From Craterostigma plantagineum (taxonomy: Eukaryota > Streptophyta > Magnoliopsida > Lamiales > Linderniaceae), in assembly GCA_027422505.1 (NCBI GenBank), contig JAPQWV010000050.1, forward strand, positions 806,001 through 870,000: a stretch of DNA of 64,000 nucleotides, written 5' to 3'. Position 1 is the stretch's first letter; the number at the start of each line of letters is the position of its first letter. Under the pieces are notes generated by a model that saw nothing but the letters and a program-made list of their open reading frames with translations, had not been told where the DNA came from and made no database searches. A program made the position numbers and the translations under genes. Below, in pieces: positions 1 through 11,697 of the stretch.

Positions 1-686
1 GTTTGCAAAAGATTTTAGTTCGAAAAGCAGATGTCAGAAAAATGGATAGATCAATTGGATGTTACCGATTAAATTGATTAAGTCGGTTTGGAATACTGTA
101 GGGATTTGAGGCCCAATTACAACTCAAGCTCATAAAAGCTTCCGAAATTCCCCTCTGAAACCAATTGGGACTTGGGTTTTACACCCAACACAAATTCGTC
201 AACCAAAACAAGTCAAAACCTAATAAACTATAAAGGAAATCCAAAAGTTTTTAGATACCCTTAAAACTTCTAAGACAAAAATGGTTTTTAATCAATTTTG
301 TGAAAAACAGATAAGAAACATGGAAAATTGAAAATAAAAACAATATTTCACTTTGCTAAAGCATAATGAAGGTTTTCACCTATAAATAATTCGAAATGCA
401 CGATTGGTTATTACTTAATATATGTAAAAGAAACTAACCCACCATAAAAAATCTGACAAGCATTCTTTCCTTTTGGTTGGACAATCAAAGAAACTAATGA
501 TTCCTTAAATACTTTATCAATATTCTTTTATTAAGTGTAAGAGCTTATGAAATTATTTTTCGTCTGTCAATAAATTAATTTAAAAAATTATATCTAATAG
601 AAAGAAAATCATTCATCACATAGATACTTTTATAATCTAAATGCTATCCTTGTGAGTCAGGTATTATTTTACAATTAATAATAATA
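1..686. other. gene-free AT-rich flank
   Basis: No coding frame, RNA gene or transposon end was recognised. The stretch is AT-rich and would be the upstream region of the decayed DUF604 gene that follows. Confidence 0.5.
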
Positions 687-2605
687 ATGGCGAAAAGCTG
701 GCGTGGGATTCAACGAAGACGCACCACCTCCTTTCCTCCGCCGGCGGACAAGGTAGTAACGCCACCGCTTGTAATATCAAAAACTTGCCCAAGCTAATGA
801 TGTGGTTGATCCTCTTTGTGTCGGCGACCTACGTTGTCTACACTCTAAGCCTCCTCTCCATTTCACACTCATCTTGCGACGACCAAATGTTTAAGTTCAA
901 TACCCTTCACTTAGCCCAACCCACGAACCACACAACCACCACCTCTCCGCCTACGCTCCAAACCCTAAGCGGCGGCGGCAGAGTCGACCCAACTGGGCTC
1001 GAGCACATAGTCTTTGGAATCGCAGCTTCCTCAAAGCTATGGAACAAGAGAAAAGAATACCTAAAGCTATGGTGGGAGGCACTGTTTGGCTCGACAGCCC
1101 AGTGAAGACCTACAAAGTCCCTTTCTCTGCCCGAAATCAGAATCTCATTGAACACTTCGCAGTTTCCTTACAAGAACAAAAAGGGCCATCGCTCGGCGAT
1201 AAGGATTTTAAGAATCGAAGTCCGAAACGCTGAGGTTGGGATACGATAATGACAGCGTTAGATGGTTCGTGATGGGGGACGACAATACGGTTTTTGAATT
1301 TGGTCAGAATCTTGAGGAAGTACGATGACAATCAGTACTATTACATTGGGGGATCGAGCGAAAGCCATCTTCAGAACATATACTTCTCTTACAGCATGGC
1401 CTACGGCGGCGGAGGATTTGCGATAAGCTATCCATTGGCGAAGGCCCTCGAGAAGATGCAAGATCGGTGCATACAGAGGTATCCCGGCCTTTATGGGTCC
1501 GACGATCGAATCCAAGCTTGTATGGCCGAGCTCGGCGTCCCCTTGACCAAAGAACTCGGATTTCATCAGGTTTCTGCTTAGCCCATTTTTTTTGTTTTAG
1601 GTTTCTTACGTGTGTGTAATGGATTTAGGGAAAAGTGTCGAGGTACAACAGCAGAAGCGAAAAGTATCGTTGTTTGATGAACTTAGTGTGTAATGAACTT
1701 AGTTTTCCATTGTGTTTTCCACGCGCGAATTCCATAAACCAAATGCACTGGTGCGTTTGTTATTGCAGAATTCGACACGTGGAAAACACACGAAGCGGTG
1801 AGGAAAATAAAAGTAATGAGAAAATGATTTTTCCCTTGCTTTCATTTCCTTTTCCTCACCGTTTCATGACGAACTATTTTTCCATGGTTTAGGCTTTAAA
1901 CGTAATTTAAATTTTATCTTCTTTTATTTACCCCACCCCCATCTATTCCTGTAAGCAACAAAATATAAAATGTATTTCCTCTTCCATTTCTTTTCATGTT
2001 CTCACGAAATTCTTTAAACCGAAAACACCTGAGTTTCTGGGTTTTTTTATGATTTCTTGACAACTGCAGTACGATGTTTACGGCAATTTATTCGGGCTCC
2101 TAGCCGCACACCCAGTGGCCCCGCTCGTCTCGTTCCACCACTTGGACCTTGTCGAGCCCATATTCCCGAACGTGACTCGAGTCCGAGCCCTTAAACGGCT
2201 CAAGGTCCCCATGGGGTTAGACCCGGCGGGGCTGATGCAGCAGTCCATCTGCTATTACGAGTCCAAGGAATGGACCTTGTCTGTCTCGTGGGGATATGCC
2301 GTCCAGATATTCCGGGGATACTGTCCCCGAGGGTGGTCGAGAGGCCTTCTAGAACGTTCTTGAATTGGTACAAAAGGGCGGACTACACTGCGTACCCTTT
2401 CAACACGAGGCCCGTGATGAGGAACCCGTCTCAGAAGCCGTTTGTGTTCTATTTCTCAAGGGCGATGATGGAATTCGGGACGAATCGAACGGTTACCGAG
2501 TACGTGGGGGATTTGAGGCCCGAGTGCAAGTGGAAGATTGAGGATCCCGACGGGATTGAGAGGGTCGAGGTTTATAAGGAGATCGATCCGCATTTGTGGG
2601 ACAGG
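687..2605 (+). pseudogene. DUF604-family (fringe-like) glycosyltransferase pseudogene
   Basis: The conceptual product matches plant DUF604 proteins, type II Golgi-type membrane proteins with a fringe-like glycosyltransferase fold. A signal-anchor lies at about 797-870 (MMWLILFVSATYVVYTLSLL). Family landmarks follow in order: HIVFGIAASSKLW, WLDSPVKTYK, FPYKNKKGHRSAIRI, RWFVMGDDNTVF, YYIGGSSESHLQNI, AYGGGGFAISYPLAKALEKM and GLYGSDDRIQACMAELGVPL. Exon 1 ends at 1569 (CAG/GTTTCT). Exon 2 (2070-2605) continues with YDVYGNLFGLLAAHPVAPLVS and ends at CAGG/GTAAGT. The frame shifts near the N-terminus, at about 1075, 1120-1240, 1300 and 2305. The catalytic Asp triplet reads DDN, and the last, Cys-rich exon is not found downstream. 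ATG 687 is out of frame with the anchor; ATG 797 is an alternative start. It was probably once a functional single-intron or two-intron gene. Confidence 0.85.
1711..1862. repeat. short inverted repeats inside the DUF604 intron
   Basis: Two nested imperfect inverted repeats sit in the intron. TGTGTTTTCCACGCGCGAAT (1711) pairs with 1768-1790, and CGGTGAGGAAAA (about 1796) pairs with TTTTCCTCACCG (about 1851). They may be a small decayed fold-back insertion. Confidence 0.4.
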
Positions 2606-2885
2606 GTAAGTTGAAGCTTTCTCTCTCTCTATCTCTGTCTCATCGATATTAAACCTAGTCTAGTTCCACATTGAATAATGGAAATAAGTATGGCTTGTAT
2701 ATAAGTTTGTTGGATATTCTCTCTATTGCGAATTGGTTTTAGGGAGGAAATAACATGACTTATTGGTTGGTGCCGAAGGTGATCAGAAAATCCTCACGTG
2801 GACGATTTTTATCTATTTGCTTTCAAGATTTTGCATTTGGCTTCATCGGCCATGAATTTCTGCATTCGTCGAGCTTTCATTTAGA
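2606..2885. other. intron-like tail after exon 2 of the DUF604 gene
   Basis: The stretch begins with a good splice donor (GTAAGT) and a pyrimidine-rich tract. The expected third exon of the family, which carries several Cys residues, is not seen here or after MULE-1, so the gene has lost its 3' end. Confidence 0.5.
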
Positions 2886-3092
2886 CCAAGATGAGCTCGA
2901 ACTCGAGCTTGAGCTCACGAAGCTCATCGAGCTCGAGCTTTTAATAAAAAAAAAATAAATTAATAAAAATAATATAAATTAATTTAAAAATATAAAGAAT
3001 TTTAAAAAAATTAAAAAAATTTAAAAAAATTCGAGCTTATAATAAAAAAAATTACAAAATTAGAAAAAAATATAAATCAATATTAAATATAA

Positions 3093-3285
3093 GGGAATTT
3101 CCAGTTGGTACCCTCTGTTTTAGTATTTTCCAGCTGGTGACCAAACGTTGTTTCCAATTCCTTGTGGTACCCCTAGCATATGACGAAATATAATCACGTA
3201 ACCCTACTACACAAAAAATGACACTTTTAGGTCTGGGCACCGTTAGTGAATAATGGGACAAATTGAAAAGACAAAAATACCCATC
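3093..3285 (+). repeat. MULE-1 left terminal inverted repeat
   Basis: It is the inverse of 6677-6870 with only a few substitutions and small indels. The outer end is GGGAATTTCCAG and the inner end ACCCATC. The high identity points to a fairly recent insertion. Confidence 0.9.
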
Positions 3286-3650
3286 ACACTTATTACATAA
3301 ATTAGGGAAGCAACGGTAGGACTTTGAAATTGAAAAGGGGAATTCTTTCGAAGCCCTAACTTGCCACCATCACCTTCTTTCAGCTCGATTAAGGTAAGTT
3401 TGCTATGTTTATTTTTGTGTTGAAATTTTTTGAAAGTAGGTAAACATGCTTGATGTTTGTTGTGTTGAAATCGTTGGAAATTTAGGTGAAGCTGTGTTCG
3501 ATTGGGCCCCTAGTTGTGAAGAAATTTCTTTTTGTTTGGTTATAATTTTGGATTTCATAATCTGTTTGATCTCTAAACTTTTTTGTTGGGCTCCACTGAT
3601 CTCTAATTTTGGATTTGTGTGTTCGGCAAATCAAACTTTTTCTGTGGAAG

Positions 3651-4058
3651 ATGGAAGAGTATTCGTATGGGAGTTCTTCAAGTTGGACGACCCAACGCCA
3701 ATGCGGTCTGAAATTAAAAGCTCAAAGGTGTCCTCATTGCGGGATTAAAGCTGATTTGAAGATCTCAGAATCGGTGAAGAACAAAAATGTCCCGTATTTC
3801 AGATGCTCGCCATGCAATTTCTTCATGTGGCTGAGCTTTGAACACATTATAAGATATGGTAGTGAGGGAGCAGTAGACTGTGGAGGAGAACGGGAATTGG
3901 ATTCTTCGTCGTATTAAATAAAAGAGACAATTGAAGATCTACATAAAAATTTCAAAGATGTGAAAGCTATGATTGAAGAAGTAGGAAATGATGTGAAGTG
4001 GATGCCTAAAATTGTCGTTATTATGTTGGTTATTGTTGTAATTGTGTTGTTGAAGTAG
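3651..4058 (+). pseudogene. GRF-type zinc-finger passenger protein, one in-frame stop
   Basis: The ATG at 3651 opens with MEEYSYGSSSSW, followed by a GRF-like zinc finger with CPHCG, then YFRC, then CNFFMW (ligands Cys-Cys...Cys-Cys, aromatic end). GRF domains are known nucleic-acid-binding modules. After a TAA at 3915 the same frame continues through a short coiled coil (LHKNFKDVKAMIEEVGNDVKW) into a C-terminal hydrophobic segment (IVVIMLVIVVIVLL) and stops at 4058. Small GRF proteins with a coiled coil and tail anchor are common in plants, often inside transposons. The stop may be a mutation in this copy. A 5' leader with a GTAAGT donor near 3392 suggests an intron before the start codon. 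Confidence 0.7.
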
Positions 4059-4364
4059 TGAATTGTTTTGGAAATAAGCAGAACGTTCCGTTTCAGAGGA
4101 GTTGTATTTTTGTCTGTTTAGTTGAATATTCAATTTCAGACTTGTTGTAATTTTGGGTGAAACAGAACATGAACAGAATTTCAGCTGCATAAGCAGAACA
4201 CATAATAACTTCATTACAGAATATCACATCACCTTACAAAACATAGAATGTCTGCATAATTGCTACCAAAACAAAATATCTGCAGAACATGGATACACAG
4301 AGCTTCAGATAATGTTCAAGTTGTTTATATCAAAACAAAGTTACATAGAGATACACATTTGGTT

Positions 4365-6330
4365 TCAATCTGCTGGAAGAGATGATGATGGCTGCAAAGT
4401 AGGGGGCTGTGTGGGCTGCGAAGAACCGGCAGATGCTTTTTGTGATTCCTTTCTCTTTCTTTTCCTTGTAGTGACTGTTTTTCCTTCTTGGTTTCTCACT
4501 TCTCGTGAAGTTAGGCCACCTTTGCAAGTCTTCGAATTATGTCCATACGCCTTGCATTTCTTGCACTGTACAGTTGTTGATCGTCTCCCTTTTCTCGGCT
4601 CACCAGGCTCTCTTTTTCTATTTCTGCTAGGTCTTCCAATGCTTCTCTTCATTTGAGGAGGGTTGATAGGGGGAAGGTCAAAAGATGGCCATATCTCATC
4701 AGATGGCATTGGATGAATATTCAAACCATATGCCTCTTTATATTTTTTCACTGAGAACCATTCACTTACATAAGGAATATAAGAGCATCTCAAATGGTTT
4801 ATGGCTCGCATAGCATGCACACAAGGTATTCCACTAATTTGCCACTTGCCACAAGTGCAACTTCTGTTGTTTAACGATAGAGGCAAGTATGACGTACCGT
4901 CTTGGATCTCAAATTCACCTATTCCAGCAGTGAGGACTTTACAAGTCCTTGAGTCCACATTAATGGTCTTTATCCAGCTTGTTACCTTCAGCTGAGTTTT
5001 GTAACTCACTCTCACCCCAAGCACAATGAGCTATAGAACCAGGATTAGTTTGCTTTATAACCTCACAATAAGCCGGAAGCTTTGAATAAGATGTGTCAAA
5101 GCCTCCATTTAAGAGTGTTAAAGCAAAGTCTTTCATGTTATAGGCTGTAGATTTTTTCAGCTGTACTTGGTACCTCTCCAATAGCAGAAAATTCAGCGAC
5201 TTGATGGAAATATCAGGATTAGCCCTAATATCCTCCAACAACTTCTCAGCTGCCCATTTGTAATCCGCCATAGGATTAAACTCAATCAACCTACTACACT
5301 TATGCTCATCTACAATTGACTTAATGGCCCATGTATGACCATCAGCTAACACACTAGCATGGAGTCTATAGGGACAACCCTCAGCAGCACACTCGCATGT
5401 AAACCTCATTCTCTCTGCTTTCCTAACCACAACTGAAAATCCTTCTTGGATGCAATAGTCTTTGAATACTGATTTCAAATGCTTTTTATCCATAAAAAGC
5501 ATCCACAATTTCAACCTTATAGACCCAAAGTTTTGTTTTGTGCATAGATCACCATTTGCAAAAAGTTTATCAAAATAAGACTCTTCGTCACTGCATTTGT
5601 CAGACCACTTATACCCTGAATCAGGCTCAAAACTATCTCTCACACACACCAATTCCTCATCTGATGGCGCTGGCTCCTCATCTTCAGTGGATGGCTGATA
5701 AGTGATTGCTACTAGACTGGGCCCATTATTATCTTCATCATTTGATGATACATGAGCTTCATTAGGCATTGTTTGAGGTTCTTCGTCTACTCTGTTCCCA
5801 ACCACCTCACTGACCCTAGCCCTACTTCTTGTAGGACTTTCTCTAACAGAAGATGTTTGAGATCCCAAACCAAGTCTCCTAGCGGTTGTCCTGGCAAGTT
5901 TCTTCCTCTGCGATCGAGCCTTACATTGCTCACGATGAGGTTGAGCAGATTGTTCAGGTTGCTCAGGTGGCTCAGGTTGCTCGGGTGGCTCAACCTCTAG
6001 TTGTTCGGCATCAAGTCCCAATTTTATCTTTCTTTTTTCCATTGCTAACTCCCAAGTTAACCCCGGCAATGAAGACTCACACACAATAAATTCCATCACC
6101 TCTTCTGAATTAACCTCAAATACTCCCAGTAAGGTTTTATCATCCATCACATCATACCTCTCACCTTGATAATTATGACAAAGAAATGGATTCTTCGGCA
6201 GTTCCACACCTATTTCACTGAACCTCTCCACCATACAGTCATATAAGTCCATCATCAATAGTCTGTCTGTGTCAACATAAACCTCAATCGACTCATCTTC
6301 ACATCTGATATTAAGCGTCCTTTTCTTCAT
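4365..6330 (-). pseudogene. MuDR-type transposase of MULE-1, DDE core deleted
   Basis: The gene reads from the right TIR inwards. The likely start is the Met of MKKRTLNIRCEDE (6330), just after an intron acceptor CTGCAG. In order, it has a PB1-like N-terminus, an acidic/Pro-rich linker, a MuDR DNA-binding region (FKDYCIQEGFSVVV...CECAAEGCPYRLHASV) and the conserved NPGS. The frame then shifts near 5010. The C-terminal part carries a SWIM zinc finger (CTCGKWQISGIPCVHAM) and a CCHC knuckle (CKKCKAYGHNSKTC). The roughly 300-residue DDE catalytic domain normally found between NPGS and SWIM is missing. The product could bind DNA but not cut it. Confidence 0.88.
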
Positions 6331-6676
6331 TCTGCAGAAAATCCACACATTAATCAGTATAAGTGCAACCATTCCTACGTAGAAGAAACGAGCACGCATC
6401 ATGAACATAAACACCCACAAAAACCCGCAGCACTCGAAGTGAAAAAGGTCCACTGTAAGACAAGCCCAAGCAGAAAACCGATCGAAACAAAAGCTCACTA
6501 CCTTGGGATTCCAGTAGCTTAGCTTGCAACCTCAGTTTTAGTCAGAAATCGAGCGCCGAGTTCCCCAATTTCGGCCTGAATGAGCAGTCAAAAATCGATT
6601 TTAGCTTCTTCAATGGAGGTATGTGTAAGTTGTTTCAGTTTCAAAGTCCTAACGGCGCGTGATGGAAAAAAAATTA

Positions 6677-6870
6677 GATGGGTATTTTGGTCTTTTTCAG
6701 AGAACCTCGTTATTCACTAACGGTGCCCAGACCTAAAGTGTCATTTTTTGTGTAGTAGGGTTACGTGATTATATTTCGTCATATGCTAGGGGTACCACAA
6801 GGAATTGGAAACAACGTTTGGTCACCAGCTGGAAAATACTAAAAGAGAGGGTTACCATCTGGAAATTCCC
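6677..6870 (-). repeat. MULE-1 right terminal inverted repeat
   Basis: It mirrors 3093-3285 and ends GGAAATTCCC, directly followed by the target duplication TAAATATAA. Confidence 0.9.
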
Positions 6871-7032
6871 TAAATATAAACTAGTACAAAAATATAAAAA
6901 ATGTAAAAAATTTTAAAAAAAATGAAAAGCTCGCGAGCCTGTACGCGAGCTTTCGAGCCACTATATCCGGGCTCAAGCTCGAGCTCGACATAAACGAGCT
7001 CGACGAGCCGGCTCGGCTCATCTTTCACCCTA

Positions 7033-8007
7033 GTGTAGACGAATGGAAGCTTATATTGGATAACACACAAGCGGTGAATTAACATTAAATCGAGCATGAA
7101 CTAAGTTTAAACACGGTCCAATAACCTTTTTGGATATAAGCTCGTTTTAAAAAATATTTGTTTACTTTTCTGAGTAAATATTATATTAACAGTTTGATAT
7201 AATAGAAAAATTAGAGAAATAAAATATTTTAATACTTTGACGTTTTTCCATTAAAGCTCTAATAATCAATTTAGACTATGAAATTTTTTTACTATTATAT
7301 AATTTCATCAAGGTCTATCGACACTTAAATACCAAAAGATATAAAAGATTTTAGTTCAGTCCCCCGTCGGATAAATTTTATATAAGAAAAATATCAACTC
7401 AGTTTAGTCAGGACTAGCTCATCGTAATACGAGCCTAAAGCAATTTCTAAAATGAGGCCTTTTTACGAAAATAAAATTAAATATTGCATGTTGACAAATT
7501 TTACTTTCAAGTGTCAACTTAGACAAACGTTTTTTTTTTTTTTTTCCAAACGTTCTCCTCTATACGAACTTGGTTTTAGTGTGTATTTTTGTTTGGTTTA
7601 TTGAATTTGGTGAGGAAAAGAAAACAAAATGAAAAATATAATATATTTTTTTTAGGTTGACTAGATAATAGATGATGAACTTAAACCTATTTTATAATCG
7701 TTTTGCTTGTGTATATTAAATACACAACTTTTCGCATATGGAAACTAAGCAGAAAAATCTTTGGAGGGGTACTGACCAGGAATTTCAAACCCTAAAGCGG
7801 CCTAAAATGGAATTTCCCCTAGCAAAAATTATATATATACTCTTTTATTAAGCGTCACAGCTTAGGATAAACTGTCATTGGTCTGTCGAGTTAAAATACA
7901 ATAAATATTAAATATTTGAAAAGCACTCATGGTATTTTTATATTCTCCATATTGCCCTTTTATTTTTCGTTAATAGTTTTTGAAAACTAATATACATGTA
8001 TTATAGC
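7033..8007. other. gene-free intergenic DNA
   Basis: AT-rich DNA with a poly-T run near 7531 and no recognisable coding frame or element boundary. Confidence 0.5.
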
Positions 8008-8369
8008 CAATGTTGCAAAACTCGCTAGGCGCTAGTCGGACGCCCGACAGGGGCCTAGCGCCTAGGCGGTTTCTAGGCGGTATACTCATTTTTTATTTTA
8101 TTTATTTTATATGCTAATTACCAAAGTAAATATATATTTGATTTATTCATCTACAGAAATAATATCCTTAATAATATTTTTTGGTATAAAAAAATTTCAG
8201 AAAAAAATAAAAAATAGAAAATAAAATAACTGGGCCGCCTAGGCCGACTAACCGGCCGGCTAGCCCGAGTAGTCGGTTCCGACGCCTAGACTGGCCGATT
8301 AGGTGGTAGTCGCCTCGGTCAGGCCCGCTGAGCGCCTAAGCGGCGCCTAGGCCGAGTTTTGCAACGATG
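8008..8369. mobile_element. hAT-like fold-back element, GCCTAGGCG arms
   Basis: The termini are CAATGTTGCAAAACTCG and CGAGTTTTGCAACGATG, a 17-bp TIR with two mismatches. They are flanked by a perfect 8-bp duplication ATTATAGC (8000-8007 and 8370-8377), as expected for hAT transposition. Both arms are built from degenerate GCCTAGGCG/GACTAG repeats around an AT-rich core. There is no coding capacity. A relative lies at 45116-45507. Confidence 0.85.
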
Positions 8370-8404
8370 ATTATAGCACTCGCATTTGAGCGGTCAAATA
8401 AACT

Positions 8405-8615
8405 AGTATAACTTATGATGCTCGTAGGGTATTTCATTAATTGGGTCTGTAATTCTAGAATATCATAAAACATTTGTGGTCAATTAGTACCCACGATACA
8501 TCATATGTAAGTCGGAATTGCCGACATAGACGGAGTGAGTGTTGAGTTGATATGTTCGGACATAAAAAAGTATTGACTAGTACGAACATTAAAGTAATTG
8601 AGTATGGCTCAACTT
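8405..8615. repeat. dispersed repeat, second copy at 46488-46680
   Basis: The segment from TGATGCTCGTAGGGTATTT to GTATTGACTAGTACGAAC recurs in direct orientation near 46.5 kb with modest divergence. The following DNA to about 9000 includes TGATACCAA near 8970, which on the minus strand reads like a tRNA-Met primer site, so this may be part of a decayed LTR element. Confidence 0.6.
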
Positions 8616-9102
8616 GAAATAAATAAATAAACCACACAAAGCATGTGCTAATATTTTTTAACACAGAAATCCAACGACGACACCTTTGTTTTCGTTAAAT
8701 CATGGTATAAACTTTATAAGTTATTACTAAACATTGAGATCGCGAAAATTCATTAGAATATATTAGAAATCGAGGGGTCCTTCCTAAAATCAATTGGTGA
8801 TAGCAGGAAAAAAACCTCTTATATATAGCGGCTCGAAGAGCTTGAATTAGTCGATGAGGGACAAACCCCAATTTTATAATCTTAACACGCCCCTCATGTG
8901 AGCCATGACTGGCCTAACACGTGGACATATAAATCAGGTGACGCTGTGTAGAATCAAACTCGTTCTGATACCAAATTAGAAATTGAGGTGTCTAATCGTA
9001 ATAATTAGAGGTGCAGTCGAGTCGACTTGAACTCGAGTTATGATATGCAAATTGGAGGTCTAGTCGAGCTCCATCATATGACTACCCTGTAAGTTTTTTT
9101 AA

Positions 9103-9354
9103 GGGGCAATTTTCGTTCAGGCCCCTGAATTTAGAATTCAGACATGTTAGGAAAAACTTATTTTGAAGGACTCGATACACTTTGTTGTTCTGCAGGAACA
9201 CTTCATTGTTCTGAAATAACACAAAACGATAATCCGATAACAGTTCATATTTTGGTCCTTATCTCTAAATTTTGGATCTTTTAAACTAATATTTTTTCGA
9301 AAAGGGTCTTAATCCTATTTTAGAACATTTTGGGGCCTGAAACTTAATATACCC
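9103..9354. mobile_element. MULE-type MITE (family of 24531-24850)
   Basis: It begins GGGGCAATTTTCGTTCAGGC and ends with the inverse pattern GGGGCCTGAAAC...TATACCC. The 9-bp duplication TTTTTTTAA occurs at 9094-9102 and 9355-9363. It matches the MITE at 24531 in its inner sequence too (for example CGATAATCCGATAACA and TTGGTCCTTATCT). Confidence 0.75.
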
Positions 9355-10233
9355 TTTTTTTAACTGGTAATTTATTTTATTTATTTATTTTTAGAGTGCT
9401 CGAGCTCGATCCATTGCCTAATCAGTAATCTTATATAAGCATTCAATTCGGAATCTGCTATTAAATACCTAATGGTATAAAAAAAAAACCAGTTCAGACC
9501 CTTGTCAGGGTAATTTTATAATGAGGTACCCGTCTGAAACATTTTTCCTTATTAGGTACCTGATGGACACAATTACCCCTGTATATACATTTGAATTACA
9601 TTTTAACCTAGGTTTTAAATTAAACAATAAACTAAAACATAAAAATCAATGGGGAACGAACATCCCAAATCAAACCCTACCTTAGCAGAACACTAGTTGG
9701 AGCCCCCCACAAACGAAACAGATCCCTCACAAACGAACATCCCAAATCAACGTGGTAGGAACGAACATCCCAAATCGAAGCAGTAACATCAGCAAAAGAA
9801 AACGATCGACAAGATAAGGAGCTATCAATCGCAGTAAATCTTGTCTTTTCGGAATTTTTTTTTGTCAAATATTATGTTAATCTTCGTTTTTGGTAGCGTC
9901 GGTCGTCGATTAGTACTTGGACTATGACTTCATTACTATTTTGACTCGAGATTTTCCATTTTCTTTGATTTCTGGTCGATTAGGGCTTAGATTGTGGGTT
10001 TCTTTCGTGTATTGACTTGTGGGCTTTTTTCTTTCAAATTGGTGGGTTTTTAGTTGCTGAAAATGGTACCGTTTCTGCCTTCGATTGGGGTTATGATTAT
10101 GCTCTGTTTTGGTACTGTTTATGCATTGTACTGATACTCTTTGTTAGCTATTTGGGTACTATATGTATGAACAAAATGGTACTGTATGCTCATTATTTGA
10201 TTCCTCTGTTTCTGTTTTATTTGCTTTGTAGAA

Positions 10234-10506
10234 ATGACACGAAAGTCTAAAATGGAGACACCTCGTAATGACTATGAGCTCTCGTCCAGATGTCATCCTT
10301 TTCGTTTCAGAAAAGCGATGATCTCCATAAAGAAGAAGATGACCATTGCGCAAAAGGAAGCTCTTAAAAAGACACCGTTCTATTTTTTCCTAAATATGCC
10401 TAAGATGTCCCACTCGTTCGCGAGAATAGTGGCGCTACTACGGCGATATAATGTAGAGGGTAACTCCTTTAGGTTTGGTGAGAATGTGGATGTTGTTAAG
10501 ACTTGA
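10234..10506 (+). pseudogene. MULE-2 passenger frame, DUF1985/Ulp1- or PMD-like fragment
   Basis: The 90-residue frame starts with MTRKSKMETP just after a plausible acceptor TTTGTAG. Its core (RCHPFRFRKAM, then TPFYFFLNMPKMSHS, then FRFGE) resembles the beginning of the domain that precedes Ulp1-like or plant-mobile-domain regions in MULE passenger genes. The rest of such a protein is not present; the next 1.5 kb is repetitive. The family assignment is tentative; the resemblance is by pattern only. Confidence 0.4.
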
Positions 10507-10519
10507 TTTTCGTTTGGAT

Positions 10520-11690
10520 GAAGTACCTTATCTTTTTAACTAGTAACGTACCTTATCTTTTATAGTAACGTACCTGGTCTTTTGTAGTAACGTACCTTGT
10601 CTTTTACATAAAGTGTACCAAGAACTGTAAATTTACCGTACCATTTCGTGTATATGCAACATATCGTAACCAGAATATATGAGGTACCTTATCTTTTACG
10701 GTAGCTTATCTTATCGTTTACATATAGTGTACCATAAACTCAGTCTACCGTTCCATTATGTGTATATATAGCGTACCGTAACTAGAATATTTGGAGTGAT
10801 AGTGTACCAACAGTAACGTACCTTGTCTTTTACTTATACTGTACCAACAGCTGTAAATTTATCGTATCATTGCGTGTATATGAAGCGTACCTAATCGGCA
10901 AATATACCGTACCATATGTTGTACCATCGAAAATAAATAGATTACTAAGCAAATGGCGTAGGCCTGCGTGATTTTGACCAAACCTAACAATAATAAAATG
11001 ACTAAAAAAGAAAAAAATTTGCTCGATTGAGGACTCACCAGATTTTTCAAAATACGTTGTAAGATGTTCTTACTTCTATCCTTATATTCTAACGAACTTT
11101 GGAGTTTGAAGGTAATCGCTTAATGCACCTAATCTGATATGAAAGGTAACAAATGCTCTATATTAGTGTTTTAGGGTGATTTCAGATGAAAAACTACTTC
11201 GTACGCCCTCGAAAAATACTAATCCTTGTATGACGTATCACATGTATAAGGGTCGACGTATCTTTCTTAACTCTCTAAGGGTATCTTTACGTTTGATTTA
11301 GGCGTACCTTATCAGACATGGTTACAGTACCAAAAATTACATATGACATCAAACATCTGAAGGGCATTGCTGACATGTCAGAGTAGCCGTCTTTTCATGA
11401 TTTATTACCTCGTAAGTCAGAAAAAGGTTAAAGCATGACAGAAAAATGTCAGAAACTGTCTCTTAGTTACGTGACATCAAACATCTTCAAAAGTCGTATT
11501 GTTTGACGAATGATGGGTGAAGTGATGTTACCGAATTATTACTTCAATTTATATGGTACCTATTTCTGAAACTATAACGTACCCTTTTGCGCATAGTAAA
11601 GTTCCTTGTCGGTAGATATTGCTGTACCTTATAAGAACGTAATGTCGTACCATATGTAGATCATTCACTGGTACTAAATAATGTATTGGT
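10520..11690. repeat. degenerate GTACC-rich tandem repeats inside MULE-2
   Basis: Phrases such as ACGTACCTTATCTTTTA, GTGTACCA and GTAAATTTACCGTACC recur roughly every 130-150 bp (10530, 10610, 10680, 10800, 10850) with much divergence. No coding frame fits. The array separates the passenger frame from the transposase. Confidence 0.6.
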
Positions 11691-11697
11691 ACCTTAT

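Larger units (their letters stand above)
3093..6870. mobile_element. MULE-1: non-autonomous Mutator-like element with two genes
   Basis: The element has near-identical terminal inverted repeats of about 190 bp that start GGGAATTTCCAG. It is bounded by a perfect 9-bp target duplication TAAATATAA at 3084-3092 and 6871-6879, the diagnostic length for Mutator. It carries a GRF zinc-finger gene on the plus strand and a MuDR-type transposase gene on the minus strand, arranged convergently. The transposase has lost its catalytic core and is frameshifted, so the element cannot move by itself. It inserted into a fold-back element just downstream of the DUF604 relic. Confidence 0.93.
2886..7032. mobile_element. 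fold-back element with GAGCTCGAGC arms, split by MULE-1
   Basis: The left arm (2886-3080) is rich in GAGCTCGAGCTT and passes into AT-rich core sequence. After MULE-1, the AT-rich core resumes at 6880 and leads into the mirror arm (6925-7032), which has AAGCTCGAGCTCG and ends AGCCGGCTCGGCTCATC. Joining across the MULE's 9-bp duplication gives a small palindromic element. No target duplication of its own is visible. Several elements of this build occur in the window. Confidence 0.5.

Noticed and set aside
2755..2958. Missing last exon of the DUF604 gene
   Set aside because: The frame ends in Glu-Leu repeats from the GAGCTC fold-back arm and has none of the family's C-terminal Cys-rich features.
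10520..11690. Repeats that might suggest a CRISPR-like or satellite array
   Set aside because: Unit length and spacing are irregular, divergence is high and the host is a plant. Better seen as degenerate repeats within a MULE.
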